From positions 124,001-188,000 of the forward strand of contig NZ_MTKN01000002.1 of NCBI RefSeq assembly GCF_001975825.1: 64,000 bases of DNA, read 5' to 3'. This stretch comes from [Flexibacter] sp. ATCC 35208. Lineage in GTDB: Bacteria; Bacteroidota; Bacteroidia; Chitinophagales; Chitinophagaceae. Positions 1-9,108 of the stretch are shown here, piece after piece. The position numbers were made by a program, and so were the translations under genes. The first letter of the stretch is position 1. Each line of letters begins with the position of its first letter. Under the pieces are notes generated by a model, which made no database searches, was not told the DNA's origin, and saw only the letters and a program-made list of their open reading frames with translations.

Positions 1-364
1 ATTGCTCCTGGCTGATGTCTATACGGCTATCGCCACTGGTAATGTCATCATTGTAGATAAGTGCAAAGGCCGGCCGCGCATTCTTCTTCCGGAAATGGCT
101 GATACAACAGTTGTGGGCGATTCTCACTGCCCAGGCTATAAAACGACTATTGTCCAGATAATGCCCTTCGTTGAGTGCATTAATGATTTTGATAAACACA
201 TCCTGGAAGATATCTTCCGCCAGGTGCCGGTCCTTTACTAACAGCATGATGGTTGTAAAGATCCTGTTTTTGTGTCTGTACACCAGTACCGAGAAAGCAC
301 TATCGTCTCCCGATCTGTAGAGTTTTATTAATTCTTCATCTGTCAATTCACTATATCTTTTCAT
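1..364 (-). CDS. ECF RNA polymerase sigma factor, C-terminus cut by window edge
   Basis: Reading the minus strand from the ATG at 364 gives MKRYSELTDEELIKLYRSGD and then an open frame to the window edge, so only the first ~121 residues are present. It contains a sigma-70 region 2: a DDSAFSVLVYRHKNRI stretch, then DRHLAEDIFQDVFIKI, the usual core-binding and -10 recognition helix pattern, followed by a WAVRIAHN segment. Region 4 must lie beyond the window. It is a small ECF-type sigma, typical of Bacteroidota systems for surface or stress genes. The upstream neighbour on the same strand is a collagen-like lipoprotein whose stop is 89 bp away, so co-transcription is possible but not shown. The ECF assignment is confident; the target genes are unknown. 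Confidence 0.85.
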   Translation of the reverse strand, partial: MKRYSELTDEELIKLYRSGDDSAFSVLVYRHKNRIFTTIMLLVKDRHLAEDIFQDVFIKIINALNEGHYLDNSRFIAWAVRIAHNCCISHFRKKNARPAFALIYNDDITSGDSRIDISQEQ

Positions 365-453
365 GGTATGATTATTAGATGTTGAAAAAATTGGCCGCTC
401 TCGATAAAGCAGCCCTGTTACTTGTGGTTTTGATGGAGATGGTCATTAGTAAA

Positions 454-987
454 CTAGTTCTTCAGATGCAGGTATGCTTTTACCTGTTCGTAATTATTCC
501 AGTCGATGCCTGCTTTACGCGCAGCAGCTTCGCCACCTGGAATGATCACATATCTGTATTGGAAAGCCTTGTTTCCACTATCGTCGGTATAAGTGCTGAA
601 ATCAGAATTGCTGTAGATTTCAAAGCCACCTGTAAAGATTGATACGTTGATAATATAGCTGCCATCGAAGTAAGGCAATGGCATTACCACCAGCTGACTG
701 CTGCTTGTATAGTATTGAGTATATACTTTTACATCACCACTATTCAGTATGTCTGCTGTGATTTTTGGAGCATCTACATCTACAAAGTAAGTGGCATCGT
801 CAGATGCCAAAGTGAATGTTGCATCCTCCCAGTCAGAGTAAATGATACCAGCATTACCAGCCACACCTGAATCGCCTTTTTCACCCTGTGGACCTGCAGG
901 ACCCGCATCACCTTTTTTACAAGAAGTCATTCCAAGGGTAAGGGAGAACATACATGCCACGAATAAATAACCGAAAACCTTTTTCAT
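454..987 (-). CDS. Small lipoprotein with collagen-like Gly-X-Y repeat
   Basis: The 177-residue product begins with a signal peptide and a lipobox ending ...LGMTSC (Cys about residue 23), so it should be lipid-anchored. Directly after the Cys come about seven Gly-X-Y triplets (GDAGPAGPQGEKGDSGVAGNAG region, residues ~26-47). A ~130-residue beta-rich domain follows, with many Tyr, Ser and Asp, and no family I can name. Short collagen-like stalks next to lipoboxes occur in other Bacteroidota lipoproteins, where they are thought to act as spacers. The gene is 102 bp downstream of the porP/sprF gene on the same strand, a wider gap than within that array, so it may have its own promoter. Function unknown. 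Confidence 0.8.
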   Translation of the reverse strand: MKKVFGYLFVACMFSLTLGMTSCKKGDAGPAGPQGEKGDSGVAGNAGIIYSDWEDATFTLASDDATYFVDVDAPKITADILNSGDVKVYTQYYTSSSQLVVMPLPYFDGSYIINVSIFTGGFEIYSNSDFSTYTDDSGNKAFQYRYVIIPGGEAAARKAGIDWNNYEQVKAYLHLKN

Positions 988-1089
988 AAATTAAATTTTG
1001 ATTGTTTGTTTTTGATAGAATTGATTTTAATCTTTTTTATCTCCATCTTGTATATTGACGTTCGCTTTGCAAACGTGGGTTATAATGAA

Positions 1090-2115
1090 CTAGAAGTTAC
1101 GCGGGCATAGATCACCATATCTATTGCCTATTAAGAAACCAATCAATATCTCATGCGATCCCTTACTCACGGTATTCAATGATGAGGTGGTATAATCATA
1201 GGAGTACCCTATATTGATTGTCGAATTGATATTCACACCAAACATGGCTGCAAACCCATCAGAAATGCGGTAAGAAGCTCCTAACCACATCCTGTCGCGA
1301 TACTGAAACTTAGTATTCAGATCAAAGCTGACAGGTGCTGCCGTAATCATCCTCACCATCACGGAAGGCAATACACTGATATCCTCATTGATAAATGCAC
1401 GATACCCTCCTGAGAAAAATAAATGCGGTACCAGTTTACCTCTGTACAAAGAATCACCCACTACTTTTCCATTGTCATATGCGATCTGCTGCGGAATGAT
1501 GTTCTGTACCGCTGCACTGATATAATAGCTACTGCTGTAGAGCATCAATCCTGCATTCACTTCGGGCCGCCACTTGTTCAACTGTGTGCTCGCTGCCACC
1601 ACCGGATCTCCCGCCTGCTCAAAATCCAGCTTCGATGCATCCAGCGACATCTGCTGCACTCCCACTGAAATCCCTGCACTCACACTCGTACGTGGTGAAA
1701 TAGGAATATGATGTGCATAAGTACCTGTGATGGAAAACCGGTTCAGCGGACCCGTTTTATCATTCAGGATCGTCATCCCTACACCTGCATGCGCAGGCGG
1801 TGTAGTATACTGTTGCCAGTAAGCTCTGCCCCTTGGATTCTCGCCGGGAGGCGTCAACCCTGTGATACTCGCTTCAGAATAATCACTCTTACGTAATGGT
1901 CCATGCACAGTGAGATAAGAAGTAACCGGGGCACCGTTCAATCCTGCCCACTGATGGCGATGGCTCGCCTTTACATCCCAGTAGTTCTCAATCCCTGCCA
2001 TAGCAGGGTTGATGATAAACGTGTTGAGAATGTACTGGGTGTAGTGCGGTTGTTGCTGTGCATAGCTGCTGGCGGACCAGGCCAGCAGCAACAACAGCAG
2101 GGGTAATCTTTTCAT
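1090..2115 (-). CDS. PorP/SprF family type IX secretion-associated outer-membrane protein
   Basis: The product has 341 residues. A signal peptide ends near residue 19 (SSYAQ), followed by the family opening in which the mature protein starts with QQPHYTQYILNTFIINPAMAG. An R-H-Q-W-A-G-LNGAP segment and a C-terminal barrel ending in GFLIG and a terminal Phe are also typical. PorP/SprF proteins are outer-membrane beta-barrels of the T9SS; SprF in Flavobacterium johnsoniae is required for surface export of the adhesin SprB. It is the last gene of the tight array: 6 bp downstream of an OmpA/TPR gene, with a second porP/sprF paralogue just beyond that. Two PorP-type proteins and two large type-B adhesins in one operon suggest one partner each, which is inference. 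Confidence 0.88.
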   Translation of the reverse strand: MKRLPLLLLLLAWSASSYAQQQPHYTQYILNTFIINPAMAGIENYWDVKASHRHQWAGLNGAPVTSYLTVHGPLRKSDYSEASITGLTPPGENPRGRAYWQQYTTPPAHAGVGMTILNDKTGPLNRFSITGTYAHHIPISPRTSVSAGISVGVQQMSLDASKLDFEQAGDPVVAASTQLNKWRPEVNAGLMLYSSSYYISAAVQNIIPQQIAYDNGKVVGDSLYRGKLVPHLFFSGGYRAFINEDISVLPSVMVRMITAAPVSFDLNTKFQYRDRMWLGASYRISDGFAAMFGVNINSTINIGYSYDYTTSSLNTVSKGSHEILIGFLIGNRYGDLCPRNF

Positions 2116-2121
2116 AGTTTA

Positions 2122-3888
2122 CTATTTAATCACATTGAATTCCGTCCTTCTGTTCCTGGCCCTTCCTTCAGGATTATCCGATCCATCTGTATTGGTATTA
2201 GGCGCTATCGGCATGGTAGCCGCATATCCCTTCCAGGTAAGACGTTCTGCTGACACACCTTTGCTCACGAGGTAATCCACACAACTCTTTGCACGTGCTT
2301 CAGACAGTTTCTCATTCAGTTCATTGGAACCTTTGCTATCTGTATGCGCACTCAGTTCTATCTTCACTTCAGGATGCGCCTGTAGCATGGCAACCAGTTT
2401 ATCCAATGAAGGGAAAGATGCAGGTTGCAGATATGATTGATTGAAATCGTAGTATACATTGTCCAGTACAACAGGTACCTCAGCTGGCGGAGGCGCTACA
2501 GCTACAGGTGTTTCAGTTATTGGTGGTGGTGGCGGTGGTAGTGGCGGTACGTTCTTCTTCAACGTAAACAACTCTAAGCAACAGCTGGCAGAACGATCAG
2601 ATGACATCCAAACTGATTCCAGGATATTGTCTTTACTACCCTTGCTGGTAAAGTAGATATCATCCTTCACCGAGTTTACAGGATAACCGAAATTCACCGG
2701 TGTGGTATAACCACCTGCACTATCCTTTGTATAGAAGAAATCATATCCTCCCATACCTATTCTTCCATCTGTAGAGAAGACCAATAAACCGGAAGGACTA
2801 TGGTAATAAGGAGCCTGTTCATTGGAGGCGGTATTCACCACAGGGCCTAAGTTCTTTGTAAAGAAGGGGGTACCGTCTCCATTCAGTTGCGCTTCCCATA
2901 TATCCAATCCTCCTTCACCCCCCGGTCTGTCACTGGCATATAATAAGCGCTTTCCATCGGCAGTGACAAATGGTTGTTGTGCACTAAAACCTGTGGCATT
3001 CACGATAGAATCCAGCAATACGGGTTCTGCCCAGGTATCACCATTTTTATGACTGCTATAGATCGCTGCTTTCTTATTTTTCACCCAGCGGGTCAGAAAC
3101 ATGGTATTGCCATCAGGTGTAATAGTGATCACGCCCTGCTCTTCACTTTTGGGTTGAGCCAATGCCAGTTTGGAAATACTGTCTGGTACTTCGCCACTGA
3201 ACTTTGCACCATATACCCTGTTGGTAAACACGTGATTCTTTGGAGCACCATTATCAGGTCTGGTAGATGTGAATAACAGCAATGTATCACCCATCCATAC
3301 AGGGGCATAGTTGGCACCTTCAGGATTCAGGTTGGTATTGCCCTTCTCTACAGTGTATAGAGAAAGATCAGGACGCGCGAGTTGTATAATGATGAAGTGA
3401 AGGTTCTGTTGTTCACGCTTTGCATCATCACGGTATTTATCATCTGTCTGATAAGTATCGAGGAAATAAGCGAATGCTTTTTCTGCCAGATCATACCGGC
3501 TCAGTGCACGCAGTGATACGGCATAATAATACGGCGCTAATGGATATTCTGTTTTTTCAAACTCCAATGCCTCTGCATACCAGGGCACTGCTTTGCTATA
3601 ATCATGCAGTAAGCGATAGCTCTCTGCCAGCTTATAGATGGCCTGGTGTTCAGAGCTTACAGATACCTGCTTTTTGCTGGCTACCTGTTGAGTATTGTAG
3701 GGTTTATAAACGGCATTGCTGACGATGGAACGGTTGCCTGCCAGATATTTTTCATAATACTGTGCAGCAGAATTGTAGTCCGCGTTCCTGAAATAATAGT
3801 CAGCAGCCTTGAGGTAATTGTAAGCAAACTGGGCTTTGCCTGCCATTACTGCACCTAACAGTGCTGCTGTGAAGAAGATCTTTTTCAT
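2122..3888 (-). CDS. OmpA family protein with TPR and PD40 repeats (SprE/PorE-like accessory)
   Basis: The 588-residue product starts with a signal peptide (residues 1-19). TPR-like helices follow (AADYYFRNADYNSAAQYYEKYL, residues ~28-150), then a PD40/WD40-like beta-propeller region (residues ~185-440, with blocks such as LLYASDRPGGEGGLDIWEA and FSTDGRIGMGGYDFFY). A Pro-rich linker (~450-475) leads to a C-terminal OmpA peptidoglycan-binding domain (~480-588) with the LSAHTDSKGSNELN and RARNRRTEF motifs, the Asp and Arg expected to bind diaminopimelate. This TPR-PD40-OmpA layout is found beside PorP/SprF genes and is thought to anchor T9SS or adhesin complexes to the cell wall. It sits between two porP/sprF genes with gaps of 6 and 16 bp. 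Specific partner unknown. Confidence 0.85.
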   Translation of the reverse strand: MKKIFFTAALLGAVMAGKAQFAYNYLKAADYYFRNADYNSAAQYYEKYLAGNRSIVSNAVYKPYNTQQVASKKQVSVSSEHQAIYKLAESYRLLHDYSKAVPWYAEALEFEKTEYPLAPYYYAVSLRALSRYDLAEKAFAYFLDTYQTDDKYRDDAKREQQNLHFIIIQLARPDLSLYTVEKGNTNLNPEGANYAPVWMGDTLLLFTSTRPDNGAPKNHVFTNRVYGAKFSGEVPDSISKLALAQPKSEEQGVITITPDGNTMFLTRWVKNKKAAIYSSHKNGDTWAEPVLLDSIVNATGFSAQQPFVTADGKRLLYASDRPGGEGGLDIWEAQLNGDGTPFFTKNLGPVVNTASNEQAPYYHSPSGLLVFSTDGRIGMGGYDFFYTKDSAGGYTTPVNFGYPVNSVKDDIYFTSKGSKDNILESVWMSSDRSASCCLELFTLKKNVPPLPPPPPPITETPVAVAPPPAEVPVVLDNVYYDFNQSYLQPASFPSLDKLVAMLQAHPEVKIELSAHTDSKGSNELNEKLSEARAKSCVDYLVSKGVSAERLTWKGYAATMPIAPNTNTDGSDNPEGRARNRRTEFNVIK

Positions 3889-3904
3889 GGTTCTTTATTA
3901 GATT

Positions 3905-4912
3905 TTAGAGACGTGGGCACACAAATTCTACTTCAGGTGTTTTAAAGAGTTTTCTGCCTATCCAGGTCAGCGAGAGCTCGAAGCTGTTAGAACCTCTGGC
4001 TATCTTGCCCAGATCGGAATTGTTGATATCATAGCTAACGCCAAGGGTAAAGCCGCCATAGGTAAAGCCTGCATGAGGAGCAATGGCATCTTTGAAACGG
4101 TAGTTCACACCTAACAGGAAATCAACAGTCGGTGTTACATACATCTGACCGTATGCACCTATCATCTTTTCTTCTGCATTACCCTGATGGAGGTATAATA
4201 AATTCGGCGTGATACTAAAGGTTTCATTGACCGCTATTTTCACACCGGCATGGCCTGTAAAGCGCATGGGGAAACGCGCATCACCACTGGCACTAAACTG
4301 ATCGGTAGGACGAGTAAGATGACTCACTCCGAAACCACCGAAGATGTTATACTTTTTGCCTGGCTCCGCATCGTAATACAATACACCAGCACCGGCATCG
4401 AATGAGGTAGCAGATGTTCTGCCTAATACCTCTGCACTTGGAGTGCCCGGGTTATAACCAGTCACAGGGTTCCACTGGTCGCCAAAGGTGAGTTTGGAAG
4501 CATCAAAGCGGCGTTGGATCAAACCGGCCTGTATACCGAATACCAATCTGTGTGTTTGATTAGCACCCAGCTTTACACCGGTATAAGAAGCACTGGCATA
4601 ACCGGTCGTATAGTTATATCCACCATCACCAGCGGATTGATTCAATACACTGACGCCAACATTGAATTGCTTATTGGTAGTAATGTCGGCGGCTACACCA
4701 TAGGTAGCAAACGGACTGCTGATGTTTCCCCACTGGGTACGGTAAATAGCCGACACACGGTAATCGCCGTCAAAAGCACCGGTCAGTGCGGGGTTCAGCC
4801 ATGAGGGATACACATAATACTGGGAGAAATGCGGATCAGATTGTGCATTTGCCTTATCAGCCATTACAAACAATAGCGGGCAAAGCAGGATGAAGGTGAT
4901 GATATTTTTCAT
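3905..4912 (-). CDS. PorP/SprF family type IX secretion-associated outer-membrane protein
   Basis: The 335-residue product has a signal peptide cleaved near KANAQ (residue ~24), then the family opening SDPHFSQYYVYPSWLNPALTGAFDGDYR and an R-T-Q-W segment. The rest is a predicted beta-barrel with many aromatic, glycine-rich strands. The C-terminus is FVCPRL, close to the CPRNF end of the paralogue two genes downstream. It directly follows the 1385-residue type-B adhesin (gap 17 bp), the classical sprB-sprF order, so it may help present that adhesin. Members bind the T9SS C-terminal domain or the peptidoglycan side of the complex in better-studied relatives. The family call is confident; the specific partner is inferred from position only. 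Confidence 0.88.
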   Translation of the reverse strand: MKNIITFILLCPLLFVMADKANAQSDPHFSQYYVYPSWLNPALTGAFDGDYRVSAIYRTQWGNISSPFATYGVAADITTNKQFNVGVSVLNQSAGDGGYNYTTGYASASYTGVKLGANQTHRLVFGIQAGLIQRRFDASKLTFGDQWNPVTGYNPGTPSAEVLGRTSATSFDAGAGVLYYDAEPGKKYNIFGGFGVSHLTRPTDQFSASGDARFPMRFTGHAGVKIAVNETFSITPNLLYLHQGNAEEKMIGAYGQMYVTPTVDFLLGVNYRFKDAIAPHAGFTYGGFTLGVSYDINNSDLGKIARGSNSFELSLTWIGRKLFKTPEVEFVCPRL

Positions 4913-4929
4913 TGCGAGTTAATATTTGC

Positions 4930-7900
4930 TTATTGAAGTATCGTAACGTACCCGGTGAGAGGTGCGAACCCGTTTTTCAGTTTGATGATGTAGTAATAGG
5001 TCGCCAGCGGCAACAGCTTGCCATTCCACATACCATCCCATGGCGTATCGTAGCCAACGGAATAGTATACTCTTTGTCCATACCTGTTGAATACTTCGAT
5101 AGTAGCACCTGGATAATCAGCGAGGTTGGTAATCACCCAGCGATCATTGATCCCATCTCCGTTTGGAGAGAACGCATTCGGTATTTTTACAGGCTTCAGC
5201 ACTTTTACTTTCATCTGGTCCTGTGCACCACAGCTCCCTTTGCCGATAGCGGTGAGTGTGTACACCTGATCTGCCATTGCTACCAGCCAGGGGTTCAGCA
5301 CATTGGCAGACGAGAGCCCATCACCAGGTGACCAGCGGAATACCAGTTGGGTGCTGTCGTTGGCCGTTGCATTAAATTGTATGAGGGTACCCTGTGGTAC
5401 GACGAAGTCATCGCCGGCATCGATCACGGGTTGCAGGTATACCACTACCTGACTGCTTACAGGGCTGGATATACAACCTGCACCGTTAGTAACAGTGAGC
5501 TGTACGGTGTATTCACCTGGCGTGGTGTATTCTTTCACCGGGTTACGGCTGGTAGAACTACTGCCATCCCCAAAGGTCCAGCTCCACGACGTGATGTTAT
5601 CACTGGCATCTGTACTCTGATCAGTGAATATGCTTTCGGTGCCCTGACACAGCGTATCAGGCGATACGGAGAATTGGGCCACCGGTTGGGTAAAGAAGGC
5701 ACTTAACACTTTGTCTTTACTACTGCTGCAACCATATTTAGTAGTAGCGGTCAGTGTCACCGTATAGCTGCCTGCCTGCTGATAAACATGCGTTGGCGAA
5801 GCAGTCGTACTGGTGGCTGTGCCATCACCAAAGTTCCACTGATAGCTCATAGCTGATTTATCAGGCGTGGAAGTGCTATTAGTGAATTCAGCAATCCCTT
5901 CCGGCATACAAATATGCTGAGGTAGCGCAAAGTCAGTAGTCGGATTAGGATGTACAGCCACTGTGTGGATAGCGGTATCACTGACGCAACCATTGTCACT
6001 GACCGCTACCAGTTTCACAGTGTAGGTCTTCCAGACATTGTATGTTTTGTTGAAGGTTGTATTATCAGTATGACTCTCGCTGTTACCATCACCAAAGTTC
6101 CAGTTCCAGGAAGCGATGTTACCTGTTGAGATAGTGGATTGATCACTGATCACCACCGGTGCTCCCAGACATACATCTTCCGCCGTAAACGCAGCAGCTG
6201 GTTTTGGATTCACTTTGATAGTGGTAGAGATAGAATCTATACAACCACTGCTGGTAGTAAATACATACCAGATGGTGTGTGTTCCTGCACCTGCGGTCGT
6301 TGGATTAAAAGCCCCCGCAGTGCTTGTACCCGGGCCTTTGTACACACCTGTACCAGTTACCCCATTGGTTACAGCAGCTTTTGCTACATCAATTGTTCCT
6401 TTCAGATTGACGCATACAGAATCCAGCCTGGTGTAAGTGAGTTTTGGTTTCAGTTTAAAGACGGCTGTTACGGTCGTATCTTTCGTACAACCATTGGCTG
6501 TAGTCGCACTGTATTTGATCGTATAAGTACCAAATGAAGTGTATGTATGTTGTGGGTTTGCATCTGTGCTGGTGTTTGGATTGGCAGGAGTAGCCGCTGC
6601 ATCACCAAAGTCCCATGTATAGGAGCTCAGTGTTTGTGCATCAGGTACAGTGGTCGTACTGGTGAACTGTACGATGCCATCTACTGCCAGACAGTTGTCA
6701 GGGTAGGTAAAGGATGGAACTGGTTTGGCGTATACAGTGACTGATTTTGTAACCGTATCGCTCACACAGAGGTCGCTTACCTTTACAATATGCCTGATAT
6801 TGTAAGTGCCGTATGTATCATAATGTTCAGGCTGCGCAGCGGCAGTCGGGTTGTTATTGACAGTGCCATTGCCACCATCCCAGTACCAGCCTACTATAGG
6901 TGCGCTACCAGCAAAGGATGACTGATCGGTAAGCGTTACATCACTGCCTTCACATACATTTTGTACACTGGTATTGAAATCAGCAGTAGGTCTTGGATAG
7001 ATGGTGATAGATGCAGTGGTATCGGCAATACAACCTTCTTCTGTAATTACACTCAGTTGTACACTCTGCGTACCCGCTGCAAAAGCATGTGTCACATGCT
7101 GGCCACTATCTGATACTGGTCCGGCAAATGTCCATTTCCAGCGATTGACATCGTATCCATTTCCGCTTGTGTCTCCTGCAAAGTAGACGGAGTCTTTTGT
7201 ACAACCGGTATGTGTATAAGAGAACTTCGCGGAAGGTTTTTTCTTCACTGTCACAGAGATCTTCACCTGTTCGGTGTGATCACATTTTTCAATCTCAGGG
7301 TTGGTGTTTGTAATCGTAATATCGTAAGTGCCGGTATTACTGAACTGGTAAGTACCCGGCAGGGGGTATTTGTAATAAGGTACGCCATTCACTATTTCCT
7401 GACCAGCGCTAACCGGATTAGTGATCACCACATCGTTATTAGGTGTGATCGCACTACCCAACTGACTGATTTGCCACACCATCTTTGTAGGATGGTAAGC
7501 CAGTAATACAGACAGTTCTACAGGTGTATTAGTACAGGTAAAATCGTTCTTTACATTGGCAGTATCATATTGGTTGTGGATCGTACCCACTGCATTCAGG
7601 TTATTGATCATGGTACCCGCATTGTAGCCATAGCTTTCCACAGAGCCTAAACCATATGTTACTGCAGTAAAGGCAGAATCGCTGGAAACAAGACATTGTG
7701 CCTGAGCAGCTGACCACCGTTTAATGACTATAGAATAACCGGGAAGATTAGGATGTGCATAGGTATAATTCCACGCATTATTTAAACCGTCTATTTTCAA
7801 TGTTTGCGTACCTGCCGTAGGAATGATCAGGGTGAGGTAATTTGTGGTAATATTCTCCCTGGTATTGCGGTAGAAGCCAATATTTTTGATGGCCTGTTCT

Positions 7901-9087
7901 ATCGGACTGAGGTACACCATTTCCGGATCTCCATCTCCGGAGGTGTTTGGGCATGCTCCCTCTGATGACATAAACTGCGCGACCATGACTGGTTTATCGG
8001 CTTCTATATAATCTGCCGTACCACTCGTAAAACGGTAAAAACTATTTCCATTCAAACCAGTCAATACCACACCATTCCTTTTCACCACCGTAGTAGGATC
8101 CTTCACCAATACTTTATAAATGTTGGTCATAAAAGAGGAAGGACTTGAAGATGTACTGGTGGGTGCCAGCAGATAACGCTTACCCCATGCCTGCGAAGGG
8201 AAAACCTGCTGCATGTTGTTGTCGCCACTGCCTCCGGTACCTACTGTACAACCAATGGCTGTACGGCTACTGCCAGAAAATACAGCAATGGGATAACAGG
8301 TATCACCCGGATTTGCAATAGAGCGTACTTTGGTTCCCGTTAATTCAACTCCTGAGCTGCCATTTGTACTGCCTACTACCTGATAAATCTGTCCCTTATT
8401 CAAGGTCACTGTAAAAGGTACATTGGCCAGATTGCCGTTGCGGGTCAGTGCAGAAGGTGTGATTTCCACCACCGTACTATCATGGCTCGCGATCACATAC
8501 ATCCAGGAGAAACAGTCTGGCAGATAATTCTGCTCGCTATTCAGGGATACATAATAATACCCCCAGGTATTCACAGGCAACAATGTAGTGGCGCCGGAAG
8601 ATGCAGAACCAAATATGTGTCCATATGCAACAATGGGTACATTGCTCACGATATGAATACCCTTGTACCTGAAGATACCTTCGCCACCTGTACCTCCAAA
8701 ACTGGGTGGTACTGAATACAAACGCGCATCGTAGGTCCCGCCTTTCGGTATAAAATCAGTCGCAATCACCGTATTGGCGGGTATAGAATAAGTACGACTC
8801 CAGCCAAGACTATCTACGGACACAGTGACTACAGCAGGTTGCTCCGCACTCAGGTACAACACCATCTCCTGCGAGTTCGTCCAACCGGGTTCCATAAACT
8901 CATGGTGACCATACGCCGTCCAGAACTCTGTTCCTTTATTGGAAAGGTTTTGTGCATGACCTGATAATACTATGAAGAACAGCGAGACCAGTGTGAGCCA
9001 CAAGGAGCGCTGTATGCTGCGGCTGTTGCCCCCACCCGTAGGTGGAGAGCAATAGCAAGCAGTATAATTTAAAAAAGGATACTTCAT
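4930..9087 (-). CDS. Large secreted PKD-repeat adhesin with T9SS type B sorting domain
   Basis: The 1385-residue product has three parts. Residues ~50-620 form an IgGFc-binding-like block opening NKGTEFWTAYGHHEF, which the next gene upstream also carries. Residues ~640-1270 hold about six PKD-type domains, recognised by W-x-W-x-F-G/A-D-G motifs (WNWNFGDGNS, YQWNFGDGTA, WSWTFGDGSS and others). The last ~85 residues are the gliding-motility-associated C-terminal domain (IPNAFSPNGDGINDRWVI, then VFNRYGQRVYYS and WDGMWNGK). That domain is the type B T9SS sorting signal, so the protein should be exported and held at the surface. The N-terminus is odd: about 27 residues, including CSPPTGGGNSRS, precede the hydrophobic signal core; a TTG start nearer the core is possible. 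It lies 17 bp upstream of a porP/sprF gene. Confidence 0.87.
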   Translation of the reverse strand: MKYPFLNYTACYCSPPTGGGNSRSIQRSLWLTLVSLFFIVLSGHAQNLSNKGTEFWTAYGHHEFMEPGWTNSQEMVLYLSAEQPAVVTVSVDSLGWSRTYSIPANTVIATDFIPKGGTYDARLYSVPPSFGGTGGEGIFRYKGIHIVSNVPIVAYGHIFGSASSGATTLLPVNTWGYYYVSLNSEQNYLPDCFSWMYVIASHDSTVVEITPSALTRNGNLANVPFTVTLNKGQIYQVVGSTNGSSGVELTGTKVRSIANPGDTCYPIAVFSGSSRTAIGCTVGTGGSGDNNMQQVFPSQAWGKRYLLAPTSTSSSPSSFMTNIYKVLVKDPTTVVKRNGVVLTGLNGNSFYRFTSGTADYIEADKPVMVAQFMSSEGACPNTSGDGDPEMVYLSPIEQAIKNIGFYRNTRENITTNYLTLIIPTAGTQTLKIDGLNNAWNYTYAHPNLPGYSIVIKRWSAAQAQCLVSSDSAFTAVTYGLGSVESYGYNAGTMINNLNAVGTIHNQYDTANVKNDFTCTNTPVELSVLLAYHPTKMVWQISQLGSAITPNNDVVITNPVSAGQEIVNGVPYYKYPLPGTYQFSNTGTYDITITNTNPEIEKCDHTEQVKISVTVKKKPSAKFSYTHTGCTKDSVYFAGDTSGNGYDVNRWKWTFAGPVSDSGQHVTHAFAAGTQSVQLSVITEEGCIADTTASITIYPRPTADFNTSVQNVCEGSDVTLTDQSSFAGSAPIVGWYWDGGNGTVNNNPTAAAQPEHYDTYGTYNIRHIVKVSDLCVSDTVTKSVTVYAKPVPSFTYPDNCLAVDGIVQFTSTTTVPDAQTLSSYTWDFGDAAATPANPNTSTDANPQHTYTSFGTYTIKYSATTANGCTKDTTVTAVFKLKPKLTYTRLDSVCVNLKGTIDVAKAAVTNGVTGTGVYKGPGTSTAGAFNPTTAGAGTHTIWYVFTTSSGCIDSISTTIKVNPKPAAAFTAEDVCLGAPVVISDQSTISTGNIASWNWNFGDGNSESHTDNTTFNKTYNVWKTYTVKLVAVSDNGCVSDTAIHTVAVHPNPTTDFALPQHICMPEGIAEFTNSTSTPDKSAMSYQWNFGDGTATSTTASPTHVYQQAGSYTVTLTATTKYGCSSSKDKVLSAFFTQPVAQFSVSPDTLCQGTESIFTDQSTDASDNITSWSWTFGDGSSSTSRNPVKEYTTPGEYTVQLTVTNGAGCISSPVSSQVVVYLQPVIDAGDDFVVPQGTLIQFNATANDSTQLVFRWSPGDGLSSANVLNPWLVAMADQVYTLTAIGKGSCGAQDQMKVKVLKPVKIPNAFSPNGDGINDRWVITNLADYPGATIEVFNRYGQRVYYSVGYDTPWDGMWNGKLLPLATYYYIIKLKNGFAPLTGYVTILQ

Positions 9088-9108
9088 GGGATAACTATTT
9101 TATTAGGC

